The notes: generated from the sequence alone by a model not told the origin. A DNA stretch of 64,000 bases from Micromonospora sp. WMMD1102 (GCF_029626265.1 NZ_JARUBN010000001.1:62001-126000), one strand, 5' to 3'; positions 26,919 to 37,585 are shown, numbered from the stretch's first letter. A program made the numbers and translations.

Positions 26919-27072
26919 GTGAGCGCGAGGAGTGAGCTTGCGAGCCCCGCAGTCGCGAACGGAGGGGGTGCGGTGAGCGCGAGGAGTGAGCTTGCGAGCC
27001 CCGCAGTCGCGAACGGAGGGGGTGCGGTGAGCGCGAGGAGTGAGCTTGCGAGCCCCGCAGTCGCGAACGGAA
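26919..27072. repeat. 54-bp tandem repeat, 2.85 copies
   Basis: Units at 26919, 26973 and 27027 (the last cut short at about 46 bases) are identical over GTGAGCGCGAGGAGTGAGCT and the rest of the unit. In frame, each reads 'VSARSELASPAVANGGGA'. The copies fill the gap between two permease genes and do not belong to either protein. The pattern resembles a dispersed intergenic repeat of Micromonosporaceae that is often misread as coding sequence (recollection, not searched). Confidence 0.9.
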
Positions 27073-27082
27073 GGTGGCACTG

Positions 27083-28360
27083 ATGTCGACGATGGCTGTC
27101 GAGGACGTCGCCGTCGCGGTGCGTACGGGCTTCTGGACCCGGGACCGCAGGGTCGGCGCCGGTTCCGTACTGCTCGGAATTGTCGCGGCGGTGCTGTTCG
27201 GCTCGCTCGCCACCGGTGAGGACGCCCGGTTCACGCTCAGCGAGGATGCCGGTGGGGCGGCGCTGGCCATCGACGGCACGTTCGGGGCGATCCTGTTCGG
27301 GCTGGTGGCGGCGGCGGCCGGGGCGGCGCTGCTGGCCGGGCTGCCGAAGCGCTGGTTCGTGCCGCTGCTCGGCGTGGCGGTGGTCGGGGTGGTGCTCTCC
27401 TTCCTCTGCTGGCAGGTGTCGGCGGCGCCGGCCGGGCAGAACTTCATGCCGCTGGTAAACATCGTCCGGGGTACCTTCATCCTGGCCCTGCCGCTGATCT
27501 TCGGCGCGCTGGCCGGGGTGCTCTGCGAACGGTCCGGCGTGGTGAACGTGGCTATCGAGGGCCAACTGCTGATGGGGGCCTTCGCCGGTGCGCTGGTCGG
27601 CACGATCGCGGCGAGCGCCTGGGTCGGGCTGATCGCGGCCGCGCTCGGCGGCGCGCTGATCTCGCTGCTGCTGGCGATCTTCACCATCCGCTACCTGGTC
27701 GACCAGGTGGTGATGGGGATCGTGCTGAACCTGCTCGCGGTCGGCCTGACCGGCTTCCTCTACGAGCGGCTGATGCAGCCGGAGGCGGCGAAGTACAACC
27801 AGCCGCCGAGGTTCGAGGCGTGGCCGATCCCGGTGCTGTCGGACATCCCGGTGCTCGGGCCGGCACTGTTCCGGGGCAACATCTTCCTCTACCTGGCGCT
27901 GGTCCTGGTGCTTGTGGTGCACGTCGCGCTGTTCCGCACCCGGTGGGGGCTGCGGACCCGCTCGGTGGGCGAGCACCCGACCGCCGCCGACACCCTCGGG
28001 GTGAAGGTGCTGGCGCTGCGCTACCGGAACGTGCTGCTGGCCGGCATGGTGGCCGGGATCGGCGGTGCCTCCTACACGCTGGCGCTCTACACCTTCAGCA
28101 AGAACATGATCGGTGGCAAGGGCTTCATCGCGCTGGCGGCGCTGATCTTCGGACGGTGGAGCCCGACGGGTGCCCTGCTGGCCGCGCTCTTCTTCGGCTT
28201 CGCCGACCAGCTCGGCACCTACCTGAGTGCGATCGACAGCAGCATCCCGAGCGAGTTCCTGGCGATGCTGCCGTACCTGGCCACCCTGCTGGCGGTGGCC
28301 GGGCTGGTCGGCAAGGTGCGGGCGCCGGCCGCCGACGGCAAGCCCTACATCAAGGGCTGA
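27083..28360 (+). CDS. Nucleoside ABC importer permease 2
   Basis: ATG 27083 with GGAAGG upstream; an ATG-like start inside the repeat is not needed. 425 residues with about ten hydrophobic stretches. 'ALPLIFGALAGVLCERSGVVN', 'VAIEGQLLMGAFAGAL', 'SVGEHPTAADTLGVKV' and 'ALIFGRWSPTGALLAALFFG' are characteristic of the YufQ/NupQ type. The N-terminal ~100 residues with two extra membrane helices extend beyond the core family. It completes the importer. Confidence 0.9.
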   Translation: MSTMAVEDVAVAVRTGFWTRDRRVGAGSVLLGIVAAVLFGSLATGEDARFTLSEDAGGAALAIDGTFGAILFGLVAAAAGAALLAGLPKRWFVPLLGVAVVGVVLSFLCWQVSAAPAGQNFMPLVNIVRGTFILALPLIFGALAGVLCERSGVVNVAIEGQLLMGAFAGALVGTIAASAWVGLIAAALGGALISLLLAIFTIRYLVDQVVMGIVLNLLAVGLTGFLYERLMQPEAAKYNQPPRFEAWPIPVLSDIPVLGPALFRGNIFLYLALVLVLVVHVALFRTRWGLRTRSVGEHPTAADTLGVKVLALRYRNVLLAGMVAGIGGASYTLALYTFSKNMIGGKGFIALAALIFGRWSPTGALLAALFFGFADQLGTYLSAIDSSIPSEFLAMLPYLATLLAVAGLVGKVRAPAADGKPYIKG

Positions 28361-28384
28361 CCAGCGGCGGGGCAGGATGGGAGC

Positions 28385-29095
28385 GTGACGGTGGAGATTG
28401 ACTGGGCCAGGCTGCGGGCGGCGGCGACCGACGTGATGCGGCACGCGTACGCGCCGTACTCGAACTTTCCGGTCGGGGCGGCGGCGCTTGTCGACGACGG
28501 CCGGGTGGTGGTCGGCTGCAACGTCGAGAACGCGGGCTACGGGGTGACGCTCTGCGCCGAGTGCGGGGTGGTGTCGGCGCTGCACGCCTCCGGTGGCGGC
28601 CGGCTCGTCGCGCTGTCGTGCGTCGGCGCGACAGGTGAGCCGCTGATGCCGTGCGGGCGGTGCCGGCAGCTGCTCTGGGAGAACGGCGGGCCGGACTGCC
28701 TGGTCGAGGCGGATCCGGTGCCGCTGCGGATGGCGGAGCTGTTGCCGCACGCGTTCGGGGTGGAGGACCTGGAGGCGATCGCGGCCTCGACGAAGGTGCC
28801 GGCGGTGCCGGAGGAACTGGCCGTATGGCGCGGGCGGGGCACCGTCTTCGTGCATCCGGACGTCTCCGGCGGGCAGCAGGTCTGGACCGGGTACTGGGAG
28901 CGGGCCGCCGGGGACGCCGAGGGCGCGCAGACCGGAGTACTCGAAGAGGCGCCGACCTGGGAGGACCCGGCCGACGCGGTGAGCTGGGGGCAGGCGCGTA
29001 CGCCCCGGGTGGTGGTGGTCGACGCGGACGGGACGCTGTTCTGGGCCGGTGAGGGGGAACCGCCGGTCGAGATCCCCCGTCGCTGGGGTTCCTGA
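28385..29095 (+). CDS. cdd: Cytidine deaminase with long C-terminal extension
   Basis: GTG 28385, 236 residues. The first ~130 residues are a normal Cdd: 'AYAPYSNFPVGAAAL', 'GCNVENAGYGVTLCAECG' (zinc Cys and catalytic Glu in CAEC) and 'MPCGRCRQLL' with the other two Cys. It converts cytidine and deoxycytidine to uridine forms. The extra ~105 residues ('RGRGTVFVHPDVSGGQQVW', 'TPRVVVVDADGTLFWAG') are not part of the usual 130-residue enzyme and look like a separate small beta domain. The context of importer, deoA and add supports nucleoside salvage. Confidence 0.9.
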   Translation: MTVEIDWARLRAAATDVMRHAYAPYSNFPVGAAALVDDGRVVVGCNVENAGYGVTLCAECGVVSALHASGGGRLVALSCVGATGEPLMPCGRCRQLLWENGGPDCLVEADPVPLRMAELLPHAFGVEDLEAIAASTKVPAVPEELAVWRGRGTVFVHPDVSGGQQVWTGYWERAAGDAEGAQTGVLEEAPTWEDPADAVSWGQARTPRVVVVDADGTLFWAGEGEPPVEIPRRWGS

Positions 29096-29148
29096 TCGTT
29101 TTTGTTGGCCGCTGCGATCGGTGCAGAGCAAGTGGGAAGAAGGAAGTC

Positions 29149-30429
29149 GTGGGTGGGTTCGCCGCGGTCGACGTGATCCGGGTGAAGCGGGACGGCGGGA
29201 CGCTGTCCGACGAGCAGATCGACTGGGTGGTCGACGCGTACACCCGGGGGCGGGTGGCCGACGAGCAGATGTCGGCGCTGGCGATGGCGATCCTGCTCCG
29301 GGGCATGACGCCGGGCGAGGTCGCCCGCTGGACGGCCGCGATGATCGCCAGCGGGGACCGGCTGGACCTGTCCGGGGTACGCCGGCCGACCGTGGACAAG
29401 CACTCCACGGGCGGGGTCGGCGACAAGATCACGCTGCCGTTGACTCCGCTGGTGGCGGCGTGTGGTGCCGCCGTACCGCAGCTCTCCGGGCGGGGGCTGG
29501 GGCACACCGGGGGGACCCTGGACAAGCTGGAGTCGATCCCGGGCTGGCGGGCCGCGCTCGGCAACGACGAGTTCATCGCCCAGCTCGGTGAGGTCGGTGC
29601 GGTGATCTGTGCGGCGGGAGAGCGGCTGGCGCCGGCCGACCGCAAGCTCTACGCGCTGCGCGACGTCACCGGGACGGTGGAGGCGATCCCGCTGATCGCC
29701 AGCTCGATCATGAGCAAGAAGATCGCCGAGGGTACCGGGGCGCTGGTGCTGGACGTGAAGGTCGGCTCGGGCGCGTTCATGAAGTCGGAGGCGGACGCCC
29801 GGGAGCTGGCCCGGACCATGGTCGAGCTGGGTGGCGCGCACGGGGTGCGGACGGTTGCCCTGCTCACCGACATGTCGACGCCGCTCGGGCTGGCCGTGGG
29901 CAACGCGGTCGAGGTGACCGAGTCGGTGGAGGTACTGGCCGGCGGCGGGCCGGCCGACGTGGTGGAGCTGACCGTCGCGCTGGCCCGGGAGATGCTGGAC
30001 GCCGCCGGGCTGCCGGACGCCGATCCGGAGCGGGCGCTGCGGGACGGCCGGGCGATGGACGTGTGGCGGGCGATGATCCGGGCCCAGGGCGGGGATCCGG
30101 ACGCCGCGTTGCCGGTCGCCCCGGAGGTGGAGGTCGTCCGGGCCGACCAGGACGGGTACGTCGCCGCCGTGGACGCGTACCGGATCGGGATAGCCGCGTG
30201 GCGGCTCGGCGCGGGACGGGCCCGCAAGGAGGACCCGGTCAGCGCCGGTGCCGGAGTGCTGCTGCACCGGAAGCCGGGCGATCCGGTCCGGGCCCGTGAC
30301 CCGCTCTACGAGCTGCGTGCCGACGAGGCGGACCGGATTCCGGCGGCCCGCGCGGTCGCGGCCGGGGCGGTGTCGGTCTCGGCCGACCGGCCGAAGCTGC
30401 CGGCGCTGGTGTTCGACCGGATCGGTTAG
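29149..30429 (+). CDS. deoA: Thymidine phosphorylase
   Basis: GTG 29149 with AAGAAGGAAG upstream. 426 residues, the usual length. 'DVIRVKRDGGTLSDEQIDW', 'VDKHSTGGVGDKITLPL', 'LSGRGLGHTGGTLDKLESI' (family signature) and 'GSGAFMKSEADARELARTMV' are clear. It splits thymidine and deoxyuridine into base and deoxyribose-1-phosphate, which feeds deoC at the right edge. Hairpins follow at 30430-30480. Confidence 0.95.
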   Translation: MGGFAAVDVIRVKRDGGTLSDEQIDWVVDAYTRGRVADEQMSALAMAILLRGMTPGEVARWTAAMIASGDRLDLSGVRRPTVDKHSTGGVGDKITLPLTPLVAACGAAVPQLSGRGLGHTGGTLDKLESIPGWRAALGNDEFIAQLGEVGAVICAAGERLAPADRKLYALRDVTGTVEAIPLIASSIMSKKIAEGTGALVLDVKVGSGAFMKSEADARELARTMVELGGAHGVRTVALLTDMSTPLGLAVGNAVEVTESVEVLAGGGPADVVELTVALAREMLDAAGLPDADPERALRDGRAMDVWRAMIRAQGGDPDAALPVAPEVEVVRADQDGYVAAVDAYRIGIAAWRLGAGRARKEDPVSAGAGVLLHRKPGDPVRARDPLYELRADEADRIPAARAVAAGAVSVSADRPKLPALVFDRIG

Positions 30430-30584
30430 CCGCCCGGCGGCCGTGCACCCGGCCGGCCCGGACCCAGGCCCGGGTGGCGGCGTTACCAGGCTGGGGCGAT
30501 GGTGCCGGCGCGGCTGCCACGCCGGGTGGCCATGGTGTACGGTCTGCCGACCCGCTATCCTCCGTCGCCGAGGGGTAGCACGGG

Positions 30585-31361
30585 GTGCTTGACCGGCACG
30601 ACGACGGGTCCACACCGCGCCCGGTGCCGTGGGCTTCGTCCGCGCCCCGTGCGACTGTCGACGTGACGGGAATCCAGGCTGTGACCGTATCCGCTCCCGA
30701 CCCGCAGTCGGTCCGGGCCGAAAATGTCGCCGAGTTGCAGCGGCTGGGGCTGCCCCTGCCGCCGGCGCAGTTTCCGCTGGTGTGGGAGCCGGGTGACGCC
30801 GTCGAGCTGCGCCCCACCGCCGAGATCGAGGCCCGGACGGCCGTACTGCACCTGGTGCTGGCCCGCTGCTTCGGGCTGTCGCCGGAGGCGGGGATGAGCT
30901 GGCTGCTCGGTTCGCACCTGGTGGAGGCGGTGACGCCACCGGAGTGGCAGTTCGTGATGGGCAGCCGGGGCGACCACCGCTCGTTCGTACTGCACCACGA
31001 CGCGGTCTTCGCGCTGGCCTGGGTACTCGGGCTGAGCCGGCACCTCGACCCGACCGAGCCCAGCGACGAGCGGCTGATGGAACGCCTGCCGAACCTGGCG
31101 GCGGGGGAGACCTTCGCCCAGTGGCGGTCCCGCATCCTCGCGGCGCCCCGGGACGCGGCCGAGGTGGCCGCCGTACTCGACTTCTACTACTGCCTCGACT
31201 GGGGTTACCTGGAGGCGGAGCAGGAGGGGCTGCGACTGCCGGGGATGATCGACAGCAACGCGATCGGCCAGCGGCGGTGGGCGCTGGAGTGGGCGGTGGT
31301 GTTCCGGGGACCGTTCCACGACCCGCCCGCCGGTTGGGAGGAGGTCGACCTCTCCACCTGA
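30585..31361 (+). CDS. DUF4272-type conserved protein
   Basis: 258 residues from GTG 30585; GTG 30681 is an alternative because similarity begins near 'RAENVAELQRLGLPLPP'. The C-terminal 'GMIDSNAIGQRRWALEWAVVF' matches the 'R-x-x-A-L-x-W' block of DUF4272 proteins. 'LGLSRHLDPTEPSDERLMERL' and 'LDFYYCLDWGYLE' belong to the same helical domain. No enzymatic motif or membrane segment is seen. The role is unknown. Confidence 0.6.
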   Translation: MLDRHDDGSTPRPVPWASSAPRATVDVTGIQAVTVSAPDPQSVRAENVAELQRLGLPLPPAQFPLVWEPGDAVELRPTAEIEARTAVLHLVLARCFGLSPEAGMSWLLGSHLVEAVTPPEWQFVMGSRGDHRSFVLHHDAVFALAWVLGLSRHLDPTEPSDERLMERLPNLAAGETFAQWRSRILAAPRDAAEVAAVLDFYYCLDWGYLEAEQEGLRLPGMIDSNAIGQRRWALEWAVVFRGPFHDPPAGWEEVDLST

Positions 31362-31414
31362 CGCCGGCCCGGTGATCCGCTGCCGTCGGCCCGGCGCTGG
31401 GCCGCTCCGCGCGC

Positions 31415-32275
31415 TCAGCGTGGGTGGTGGACGGTCAGCTGGACCGCGACGGTCACGGTGGTCGGGTCGGGGAGGTCGTCGATCCGGCGGTCGAGCCGGG
31501 CCGGGTCGGCGTGCCAGGCGCTCGGACCCATCCCGACCAGGGTGCGCAGCCCGGCCCGGTCGAGCCGGAGGGTGGCCCGGTGCGTCGCCGTACCGCCCGG
31601 GGTGAAATGGTCGGCCAGGCTGCCGGCGACCCGGGCCTCCTTGGCCGGGTCGACCCGGAGCAGGCCGAGCCGGTCGACCAGTTCACCGAGATGTTCGGCG
31701 GCCGGCGTGACCACCAGCAGGGCGCCGTCCGGCCGGAGTACCCGGCGGAACTCCGGCCCGTTGCGCGGGGCGAAGACGTTGCAGAGCAGCCCGGCGGAGC
31801 CGTCGGCGAGGGGCAGCCCGTGCCAGGTGTCGCAGAGCGCGGCACCGGCCCGGGGATGGGCGCGGGCGGCCCGCCGCAGCGCCGGCTTGGAGACGTCCAG
31901 GGCCAGCCCGACGGCGGCGGGCAGGGCGTCGAGCACCGCGGCGAGGTGCCGGCCGGTGCCGGCCCCGGCGTCCACCACCAGTTCCGGGTACGCCTGTGCG
32001 GCCGGCCCGGCGAGCTCCCGGGCGGCGTCGGCGAGTGCCTCCGAGATCAGGTCGTAGTGGCCGGCGCCGAGGAACTCCTCCCGGGCGGCCACCATCGCCG
32101 GGGTGTCCCCGGAGTGCGTGACCCGACCGGCGGTCAGGTTGACGTACCCCTGGCGGGCCAGGTCGAAGCTGTGCCCGACCGGGCAGCGCAGCGCGACCAC
32201 GGCGGCCTGCGGTACGGCGGCCAGCGGCCGGCCGCAGACCGGGCAGCGCAGCCGCCGCAGGACCTCGGGTGGCAC
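31415..32275 (-). CDS. rlmA: 23S rRNA (guanine-N1)-methyltransferase, RlmA family
   Basis: 286 residues from GTG 32275. An N-terminal zinc site ('LRCPVCGRPL', 'LRCPVGHSFDLARQGYVNL') is followed by 'GDTPAMVAAREEFLGAGHY' and a SAM fold ('LVVDAGAGTGRHL', 'GLALDVSKPALRRAARAHP', 'NVFAPRNGPEFRRVLRPDG'). This is the layout of RlmA(II)/TlrB enzymes that methylate G748 in the macrolide exit tunnel of Gram-positive bacteria. It may be housekeeping or raise macrolide tolerance; the sequence does not decide this. Confidence 0.85.
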   Translation of the reverse strand: MPPEVLRRLRCPVCGRPLAAVPQAAVVALRCPVGHSFDLARQGYVNLTAGRVTHSGDTPAMVAAREEFLGAGHYDLISEALADAARELAGPAAQAYPELVVDAGAGTGRHLAAVLDALPAAVGLALDVSKPALRRAARAHPRAGAALCDTWHGLPLADGSAGLLCNVFAPRNGPEFRRVLRPDGALLVVTPAAEHLGELVDRLGLLRVDPAKEARVAGSLADHFTPGGTATHRATLRLDRAGLRTLVGMGPSAWHADPARLDRRIDDLPDPTTVTVAVQLTVHHPR

Positions 32276-32378
32276 CCCGTCACGATAGTGCCCGGGCCAC
32301 GGGTGCCCCGACGGTGCCCGGCTGCGGGGCCCGTGGTGCGGCCGGCGGGCGGGTCGGCCGGGCCACTAGGGTCGGTGC

Positions 32379-33458
32379 ATGGCGGCGATCGGCTACGAAG
32401 ACATCCTGCGGGTCCCCAAGGCGCTGCTGCACGACCACCTGGACGGCGGGCTGCGCCCGGCCACGGTGGTCGAGCTGGCCGGTGCGGTGGGGCACCGGCT
32501 ACCCACCACCGACCCCGAGGAGTTGGGCCGGTGGTTCGTGGCGGCGGCCGACTCGGGGTCGCTGGAGCGCTACCTGGAGACCTTCGCGCACACCGTGGCG
32601 GTGATGCAGACCGTCGAGGGGCTGCGCCGGGTGGCCGCCGAGTGCGCCCTGGACCTGGCCGCCGACGGCGTGGTCTACGCCGAGGTCCGGTTCGCCCCGG
32701 AGCAGCACCTGGAGCGGGGGCTCGGGCTCGACGACGTGGTGGAGGCGGTGCTGGCCGGCTTCGCCGAGGGTGCCGCCGAGGCGGCGGCGACCGGGCACCC
32801 GATCCGGATCGGGACGCTGCTGACCGCGATGCGGCACGCCGCCCGGTCGCAGGAGATCGCCGAACTGGCGGTCCGGCACCGGGACACCGGTGTGGTCGGC
32901 TTCGACATCGCCGGGGCGGAGGCGGGCTTTCCGCCCACCCGGCACCTGGACGCCTTCGAATACCTGCAACGGGAGAACTTCCACTTCACCATCCACGCCG
33001 GCGAGGCGTTCGGGCTGCCCTCGATCTGGCAGGCGATCCAGTGGTGCGGTGCCGACCGGCTCGGGCACGGGGTACGCATCGTCGACGACATCACCCCGGG
33101 CGACCACCGGCCGGTGCTCGGCCGGCTGGCGGCGTACGTGCGGGACAAGCGGATCCCGCTGGAACTCTGCCCCTCCTCGAACGTGCAGACCGGTGCCGCG
33201 CCGTCGATCGCCGAGCACCCGATCGGGCTGCTGCGGGACCTGCGCTTCCGGGTCACCGTCAACACCGACAACCGGCTGATGAGCGGCACCTCGATGTCCC
33301 GGGAGATGGCGCTGCTGGTCGAGGCGTTCGGCTACGGCTACGCCGAGTTGCAGTGGTTCACCGTCAACGCGATGAAGAGCGCCTTCATCCCGTTCGACGA
33401 GCGGCTGGCCATCATCAACGAGGTCATCAAGCCGGCGTACGCCAAGCTGCTGCCCTGA
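32379..33458 (+). CDS. add: Adenosine deaminase
   Basis: 359 residues from ATG 32379. Metal and catalytic motifs of the family are present: '[11 protein letters not shown]', '[14 protein letters not shown]', '[13 protein letters not shown]', '[12 protein letters not shown]', 'CPSSNVQTG', '[11 protein letters not shown]'. It makes inosine from adenosine and fits the adjacent nucleoside importer, cdd and deoA. Confidence 0.95.
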   Translation: MAAIGYEDILRVPKALLHDHLDGGLRPATVVELAGAVGHRLPTTDPEELGRWFVAAADSGSLERYLETFAHTVAVMQTVEGLRRVAAECALDLAADGVVYAEVRFAPEQHLERGLGLDDVVEAVLAGFAEGAAEAAATGHPIRIGTLLTAMRHAARSQEIAELAVRHRDTGVVGFDIAGAEAGFPPTRHLDAFEYLQRENFHFTIHAGEAFGLPSIWQAIQWCGADRLGHGVRIVDDITPGDHRPVLGRLAAYVRDKRIPLELCPSSNVQTGAAPSIAEHPIGLLRDLRFRVTVNTDNRLMSGTSMSREMALLVEAFGYGYAELQWFTVNAMKSAFIPFDERLAIINEVIKPAYAKLLP

Positions 33459-34048
33459 CTGTGAGGCTGGCCGGTCCGGTACGACCGGCTGCCGATCGGC
33501 CGCGAAGTGGGGACGTCTCGGACGATTTCCGGTCCGCTATCTCTTTTGGTCGGGAAATCTGCCGGGCCGGTCAGTTCGACTGTCCTGGCGGCCATTCGGT
33601 GGTCCGCACGGACCGCGTAATCCGGCACTTCGGCCTTGCCGTACCGGACCGGTCGGGCAATGGTTCTTCCCGCTGCGGAGATGCAGGCTCGCGGGTGACA
33701 CCGGAGCCGGGCGCAGCCACCGTACGCGAGGGCGTAGGGTTCCCCCGTGCCGGTAACGTTCGATACGTTGCGGTGCGGGTCCCGGGTACGGGCCGAGCAG
33801 CGACCTTCCGGCTTCGGGCGGTCGGTGACAATGGAGCATGGACAGGATGCGTGACTACCCTGGGTGACGCCAGAAAGACGGACTGCTGTCAAATCGCCGG
33901 GACATCCCGATGCGCTTCCAGTCGGTGACAACCTGGGCTTTCTTCTTGAGTTGTGGCGTGATGGAATCTCGGAGGTCCGACCCGCCCGGGTCGGTCGATC
34001 AGCGGTGCCCTGGGCCTTTGGCCGGGTGCTGGATGGGAAGGCGGTGAC
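33459..34048. other. 590-base gap ahead of the conservon
   Basis: No convincing gene is present; open frames are short and lack family features. It probably holds the conservon promoter and possibly a long leader. No clear repeat or hairpin of note could be read by eye. Confidence 0.4.
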
Positions 34049-37000
34049 GTGAGCAAGCGGCCGAAGACAGCAAGCCCGATCCTGTCGCGTCTCCGCTGGC
34101 CGGTCGCCGGCCGGCTGCGCGACATGCCGATCTGGTCGAAGCTGGGTCTGATCATGATCGCGCCGACCATCGCGGTCGTCGTGGTCGGCACGACCAGCAT
34201 CGTCGACCACATGGAGACGCTGGACGACGCGAACCGGGCGCACACCCTGGCGACGCTCGCCCAGACCTCCGGTGAACTGGTGCACGACCTCCAGGACGAG
34301 CGCGCCGGCGCCGTACTGCTGCTCGGCTCGCGCAACGACGCGACCCGGAAGGCGGCCCGCGACGCGTACGGCAAGGTGCACCCGGAGGTCGACAAGGCCA
34401 AGGGTCCCTACTCGGAACGCCGGGCACAGCTCGACGAACTGCCGGGCAACTTCGACACGCTGCTGGCCCAGATCGACCAGGGCCTGGCCGACCTGCCGGG
34501 CATCCGCAGCCAGGTCATCAACTCCAAGTTGAAGCTGACCGATGCGGCACAGTCGTACGAGGGTCTGATCAACGACCTGCTGAACATCCGGGACCTGGCC
34601 TCGCAGCTCGCCGGCGACTCCTCGCTGAGCGACCGGATGCGGGCCGCCGCCGCCAACGCGCGCGGCAAGGAGTTCCTGTCGATGCGGCGGGTCGTGGTGC
34701 ACCGCGCCCTGATCGACGGTCAGCTGACCGCCGCCCTACAGACCGACTACATCGCCACCGAAACCGGTCAGCAGCAGGCGTTGCAGACCTTCAAGGCGAT
34801 CGCCACCGGTCCCGAGGCGGCGTTCTACGACGAGACGGTCACCGGCGCCGACGTGCGCGAGGTCGACAGCTACGGCGGCTGGATCCGGGGCCGGACGAAC
34901 GAGAGCATGGCCGATGCGCCGTTCGACGCCGACGACTGGGACTCGGCGATGCTCGGCAACGCCCAGCTGATCCGTACCGTCGAGGGTCGGCTCGACGCCG
35001 ACGTGCTGACCGAGGCGAGCGCCCTCCGCGACGACGTGCAGCGGACGGTCTTCCTGGAGACCGGTCTGCTGCTCAGCATGCTGCTGCTGGCGGTGCTCTT
35101 CGCCTACCTGGTCGCCCGCTCGATGGCCCGTTCGCTGCGCGAGCTGCGGCACGGCGCGCTCTCGATCGCCCAGTACGGCCTGCCGCACGCGGTCTCCCGG
35201 CTGCGCGACCCGCAGATGACCGCCCAGATGTCACCGGTGCAGGTGGCCAACCAGATCGCCGAGCCACTACCGGTACGCAGCAAGGACGAGTTCGGGCAGG
35301 TGACCGAGGCGTTCAACGCCGTCCACCTGGAGGCCGTCCGGACCGCCGCCGAGCAGGCCGCACTGCGCGCCTCGGTCGCGACGATGTTCGTCAACCTCGC
35401 CCGCCGTTCGCAGATCCTGGTCGACCGGCTCATCGGTCACCTGGACCGGCTGGAGCGGGGCGAGGAGGACCCGGACCGGCTGGGCGAGCTCTTCCAGCTC
35501 GACCACCTGGCCACCCGGATGCGCCGCAACGACGAGAACCTGCTGGTGCTCGCGGGCGCCGACTCGACCCGTGTGCAGCGTGAACCGGCGGCCTTGATCG
35601 ACGTGCTCCGGGCCGCGCAGTCCGAGGTCGAGCACTACACCCGGATCGAGTTCGGCATGGTCGACCGGGACCTGGAGGTCCAGGCCGCCGCCGTCAACGA
35701 CCTGGTGCACCTGGTCGCCGAGCTCTTCGACAACGCCACGGCCTTCTCCCCGCCGGACTCGCAGGTCATGGTGGAGGCCCGCCGGGTGGGTGACCGCGGG
35801 ACCCTCTTCGTGGAGGACCGGGGCATCGGCATCACCGCCGAGCAGTTGCAGGACCTCAACGAGCGGCTCGCCACGCCACCCGCCGTCGACGTGACCGTCT
35901 CCCGGATGATGGGTCTGGTCGTGGTCGCCCGGCTGGCCTCCCGGCACGGCGTACGGGTCGAGCTGCGGCCCGGCCCCGACCGGGGGACGGTCGCCGAGGT
36001 CACGCTGCCCGCCGCGATGCTGATTCCCCGGGCGCTCTCCGGCCGCACCCAGCAGCCCGGCGGCCCGATCGCGCCGGAACCGACCGCCCGTCCGGCGATC
36101 GGCGGCCCGCTCGCCCTGGAGAGCGGTCCGGCGGCCACGCCGGCACCGGCCTTCGGCGGCGGTGGCCGCGGGCCGGGCTTCGGTGCCGACCCGGGTCCGG
36201 GCTTCGGCGCCGACCGTGGCCCCGGCTTCGGCGGCGACCGCGCCCCGGGCTTCGGCGGCGGTGACCGTGGTCCCGGCTTCGGCGGCGACCGCAACCGCGA
36301 CGGCGCGCCGCTCGGCCGGCCCTACGAGCCGGCGATGAACGGTGGGCACACCGGTGGCGCCCCGAGCCAGCCGAGGGAGATGCCGGCCTGGTCCGACCTC
36401 ACCGGCGCCCGGGGGGCTGTCCGCAACGGGAACGACCCCTTCACGCCCCGGGTGCCGAACGGGCACGACGTCGAGCCGCTGCCGCAGCGGCGGGCCACCG
36501 AACAGGACGCCGGTCCGTCGCCGGCCGAGACGACGATGTCCGGGTTCATCCCCCGGCAGCGTCCGGCCACGCCGGAGCCGCAGTCGAACCAGCCGAACGG
36601 GCTGGCCGCACTGCCGCCGGCCGCCACGCCGCCGCCGGTGCCACCGGTTTCGGCGCCGCCGTTCGGCCAGCCACCGGTCTCGGCGCCGCCGTTCGGTCAG
36701 CGGCCGGTTTCGGCGCCGCCGTTCGGTCAGACGGCGCCGCCGCCCGCTCCGGCGCAGCCGCCCGCCGCGCCGTCGCCGGCCCAGTCGGGCAACGCCCCGC
36801 CGGCCTGGCCACCGGTGAACACGCCGGACCGGGAGACCGCCGCACCGCCGGTGCCGGAGCGGCTGGCCGCGGCCCTGGACATGACCGCCGAGCTGCCCCG
36901 GATGGCTCGGCCCTCGGCGGCGGAGGCCACGGCCAACGTGGAGGCCCGGCCGAAGTTCGCCGACGAGACCATGGAACTGCCGATCTTCCGCGAACTGGAG

Positions 37001-37585
37001 TCGGCCTGGTTCCGCACCCGCCGGAAGCCCGAGGAAACCGGTGGGCAGCCGCAGGGAGCCCCTACGGCTCCCCAGGCGACCGGCCAGGCCGTCGCGGTGG
37101 ACACCGCCGTTCCCGACGCGGCCCGGATCAGATCCGTACCGACCACAGGCAACGCGGCAACGGTCGACAGCCCGGCCCCCGGTGGCCAGCAGCCGGGAAG
37201 CGGTCCGGCCACCAACAGCACCGGTCGGCCGGGCGAGGGCAGCGGTTGGCGTACTGCGGCCGACGACGGCTGGCGGGCGGCCATGGCGGCTACGACAGCC
37301 GCCACGACGCCCAACCAGACCACCCAGACCGGACTGCCCAAGCGGGTACCGATGGCGCAGTTGGTGCCCGGAGCCGTGGAGAAGCCGACCACCTCGGTGC
37401 AGCGTCGTACGCCGGAGGCGGTGCGCGGGCTGTTGTCCGCGTACCACCGTGGGGTGCAGCGTGGCCGCACGCACCCGACGGACGACCAGTCGACCAGTCC
37501 GGAGGCGACTCCGGCAGGGCAGCAATCCCCGCAGGCCGGAGTGGGCCCCGCGACCGCGAGCGGCCAGAAGGAGCATGAAGGATGA
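34049..37585 (+). CDS. cvnA: Conservon sensor CvnA: NIT/HAMP/histidine-kinase-like ATPase
   Basis: 1178 residues from GTG 34049. Membrane helices at ~30-50 and ~335-355 bracket an outside nitrate/nitrite-sensing-like domain. A HAMP region (from '[20 protein letters not shown]') and '[20 protein letters not shown]' follow. The ATPase part has '[19 protein letters not shown]', '[20 protein letters not shown]' and '[18 protein letters not shown]'. The last ~450 residues are Pro/Gly-rich and disordered, with GPGFGGDR and PVSAPPFGQ repeats, and end in a conserved tail 'SAWFRTRR', '[15 protein letters not shown]'. It overlaps the next gene by ATGA. Conservons resemble a GPCR-like G-protein system. 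Confidence 0.9.
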   Translation: MSKRPKTASPILSRLRWPVAGRLRDMPIWSKLGLIMIAPTIAVVVVGTTSIVDHMETLDDANRAHTLATLAQTSGELVHDLQDERAGAVLLLGSRNDATRKAARDAYGKVHPEVDKAKGPYSERRAQLDELPGNFDTLLAQIDQGLADLPGIRSQVINSKLKLTDAAQSYEGLINDLLNIRDLASQLAGDSSLSDRMRAAAANARGKEFLSMRRVVVHRALIDGQLTAALQTDYIATETGQQQALQTFKAIATGPEAAFYDETVTGADVREVDSYGGWIRGRTNESMADAPFDADDWDSAMLGNAQLIRTVEGRLDADVLTEASALRDDVQRTVFLETGLLLSMLLLAVLFAYLVARSMARSLRELRHGALSIAQYGLPHAVSRLRDPQMTAQMSPVQVANQIAEPLPVRSKDEFGQVTEAFNAVHLEAVRTAAEQAALRASVATMFVNLARRSQILVDRLIGHLDRLERGEEDPDRLGELFQLDHLATRMRRNDENLLVLAGADSTRVQREPAALIDVLRAAQSEVEHYTRIEFGMVDRDLEVQAAAVNDLVHLVAELFDNATAFSPPDSQVMVEARRVGDRGTLFVEDRGIGITAEQLQDLNERLATPPAVDVTVSRMMGLVVVARLASRHGVRVELRPGPDRGTVAEVTLPAAMLIPRALSGRTQQPGGPIAPEPTARPAIGGPLALESGPAATPAPAFGGGGRGPGFGADPGPGFGADRGPGFGGDRAPGFGGGDRGPGFGGDRNRDGAPLGRPYEPAMNGGHTGGAPSQPREMPAWSDLTGARGAVRNGNDPFTPRVPNGHDVEPLPQRRATEQDAGPSPAETTMSGFIPRQRPATPEPQSNQPNGLAALPPAATPPPVPPVSAPPFGQPPVSAPPFGQRPVSAPPFGQTAPPPAPAQPPAAPSPAQSGNAPPAWPPVNTPDRETAAPPVPERLAAALDMTAELPRMARPSAAEATANVEARPKFADETMELPIFRELESAWFRTRRKPEETGGQPQGAPTAPQATGQAVAVDTAVPDAARIRSVPTTGNAATVDSPAPGGQQPGSGPATNSTGRPGEGSGWRTAADDGWRAAMAATTAATTPNQTTQTGLPKRVPMAQLVPGAVEKPTTSVQRRTPEAVRGLLSAYHRGVQRGRTHPTDDQSTSPEATPAGQQSPQAGVGPATASGQKEHEG

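Noticed and set aside
26919..27072. Possible CRISPR array
   Set aside because: The units are 54-bp direct tandem copies without unique spacers.
26819..29131. Very long open frames on the minus strand opposite the permease, cdd and deoA genes (for example 26819-29131 and 28537-30939)
   Set aside because: They mirror genes with clear families on the other strand, have low-complexity Arg/Pro/His-rich translations and reflect GC-rich third positions only.
33459..34048. Gene in the gap before cvnA
   Set aside because: Open frames here give Arg/Gly/Pro-rich products without motif, and none has a good ribosome site.
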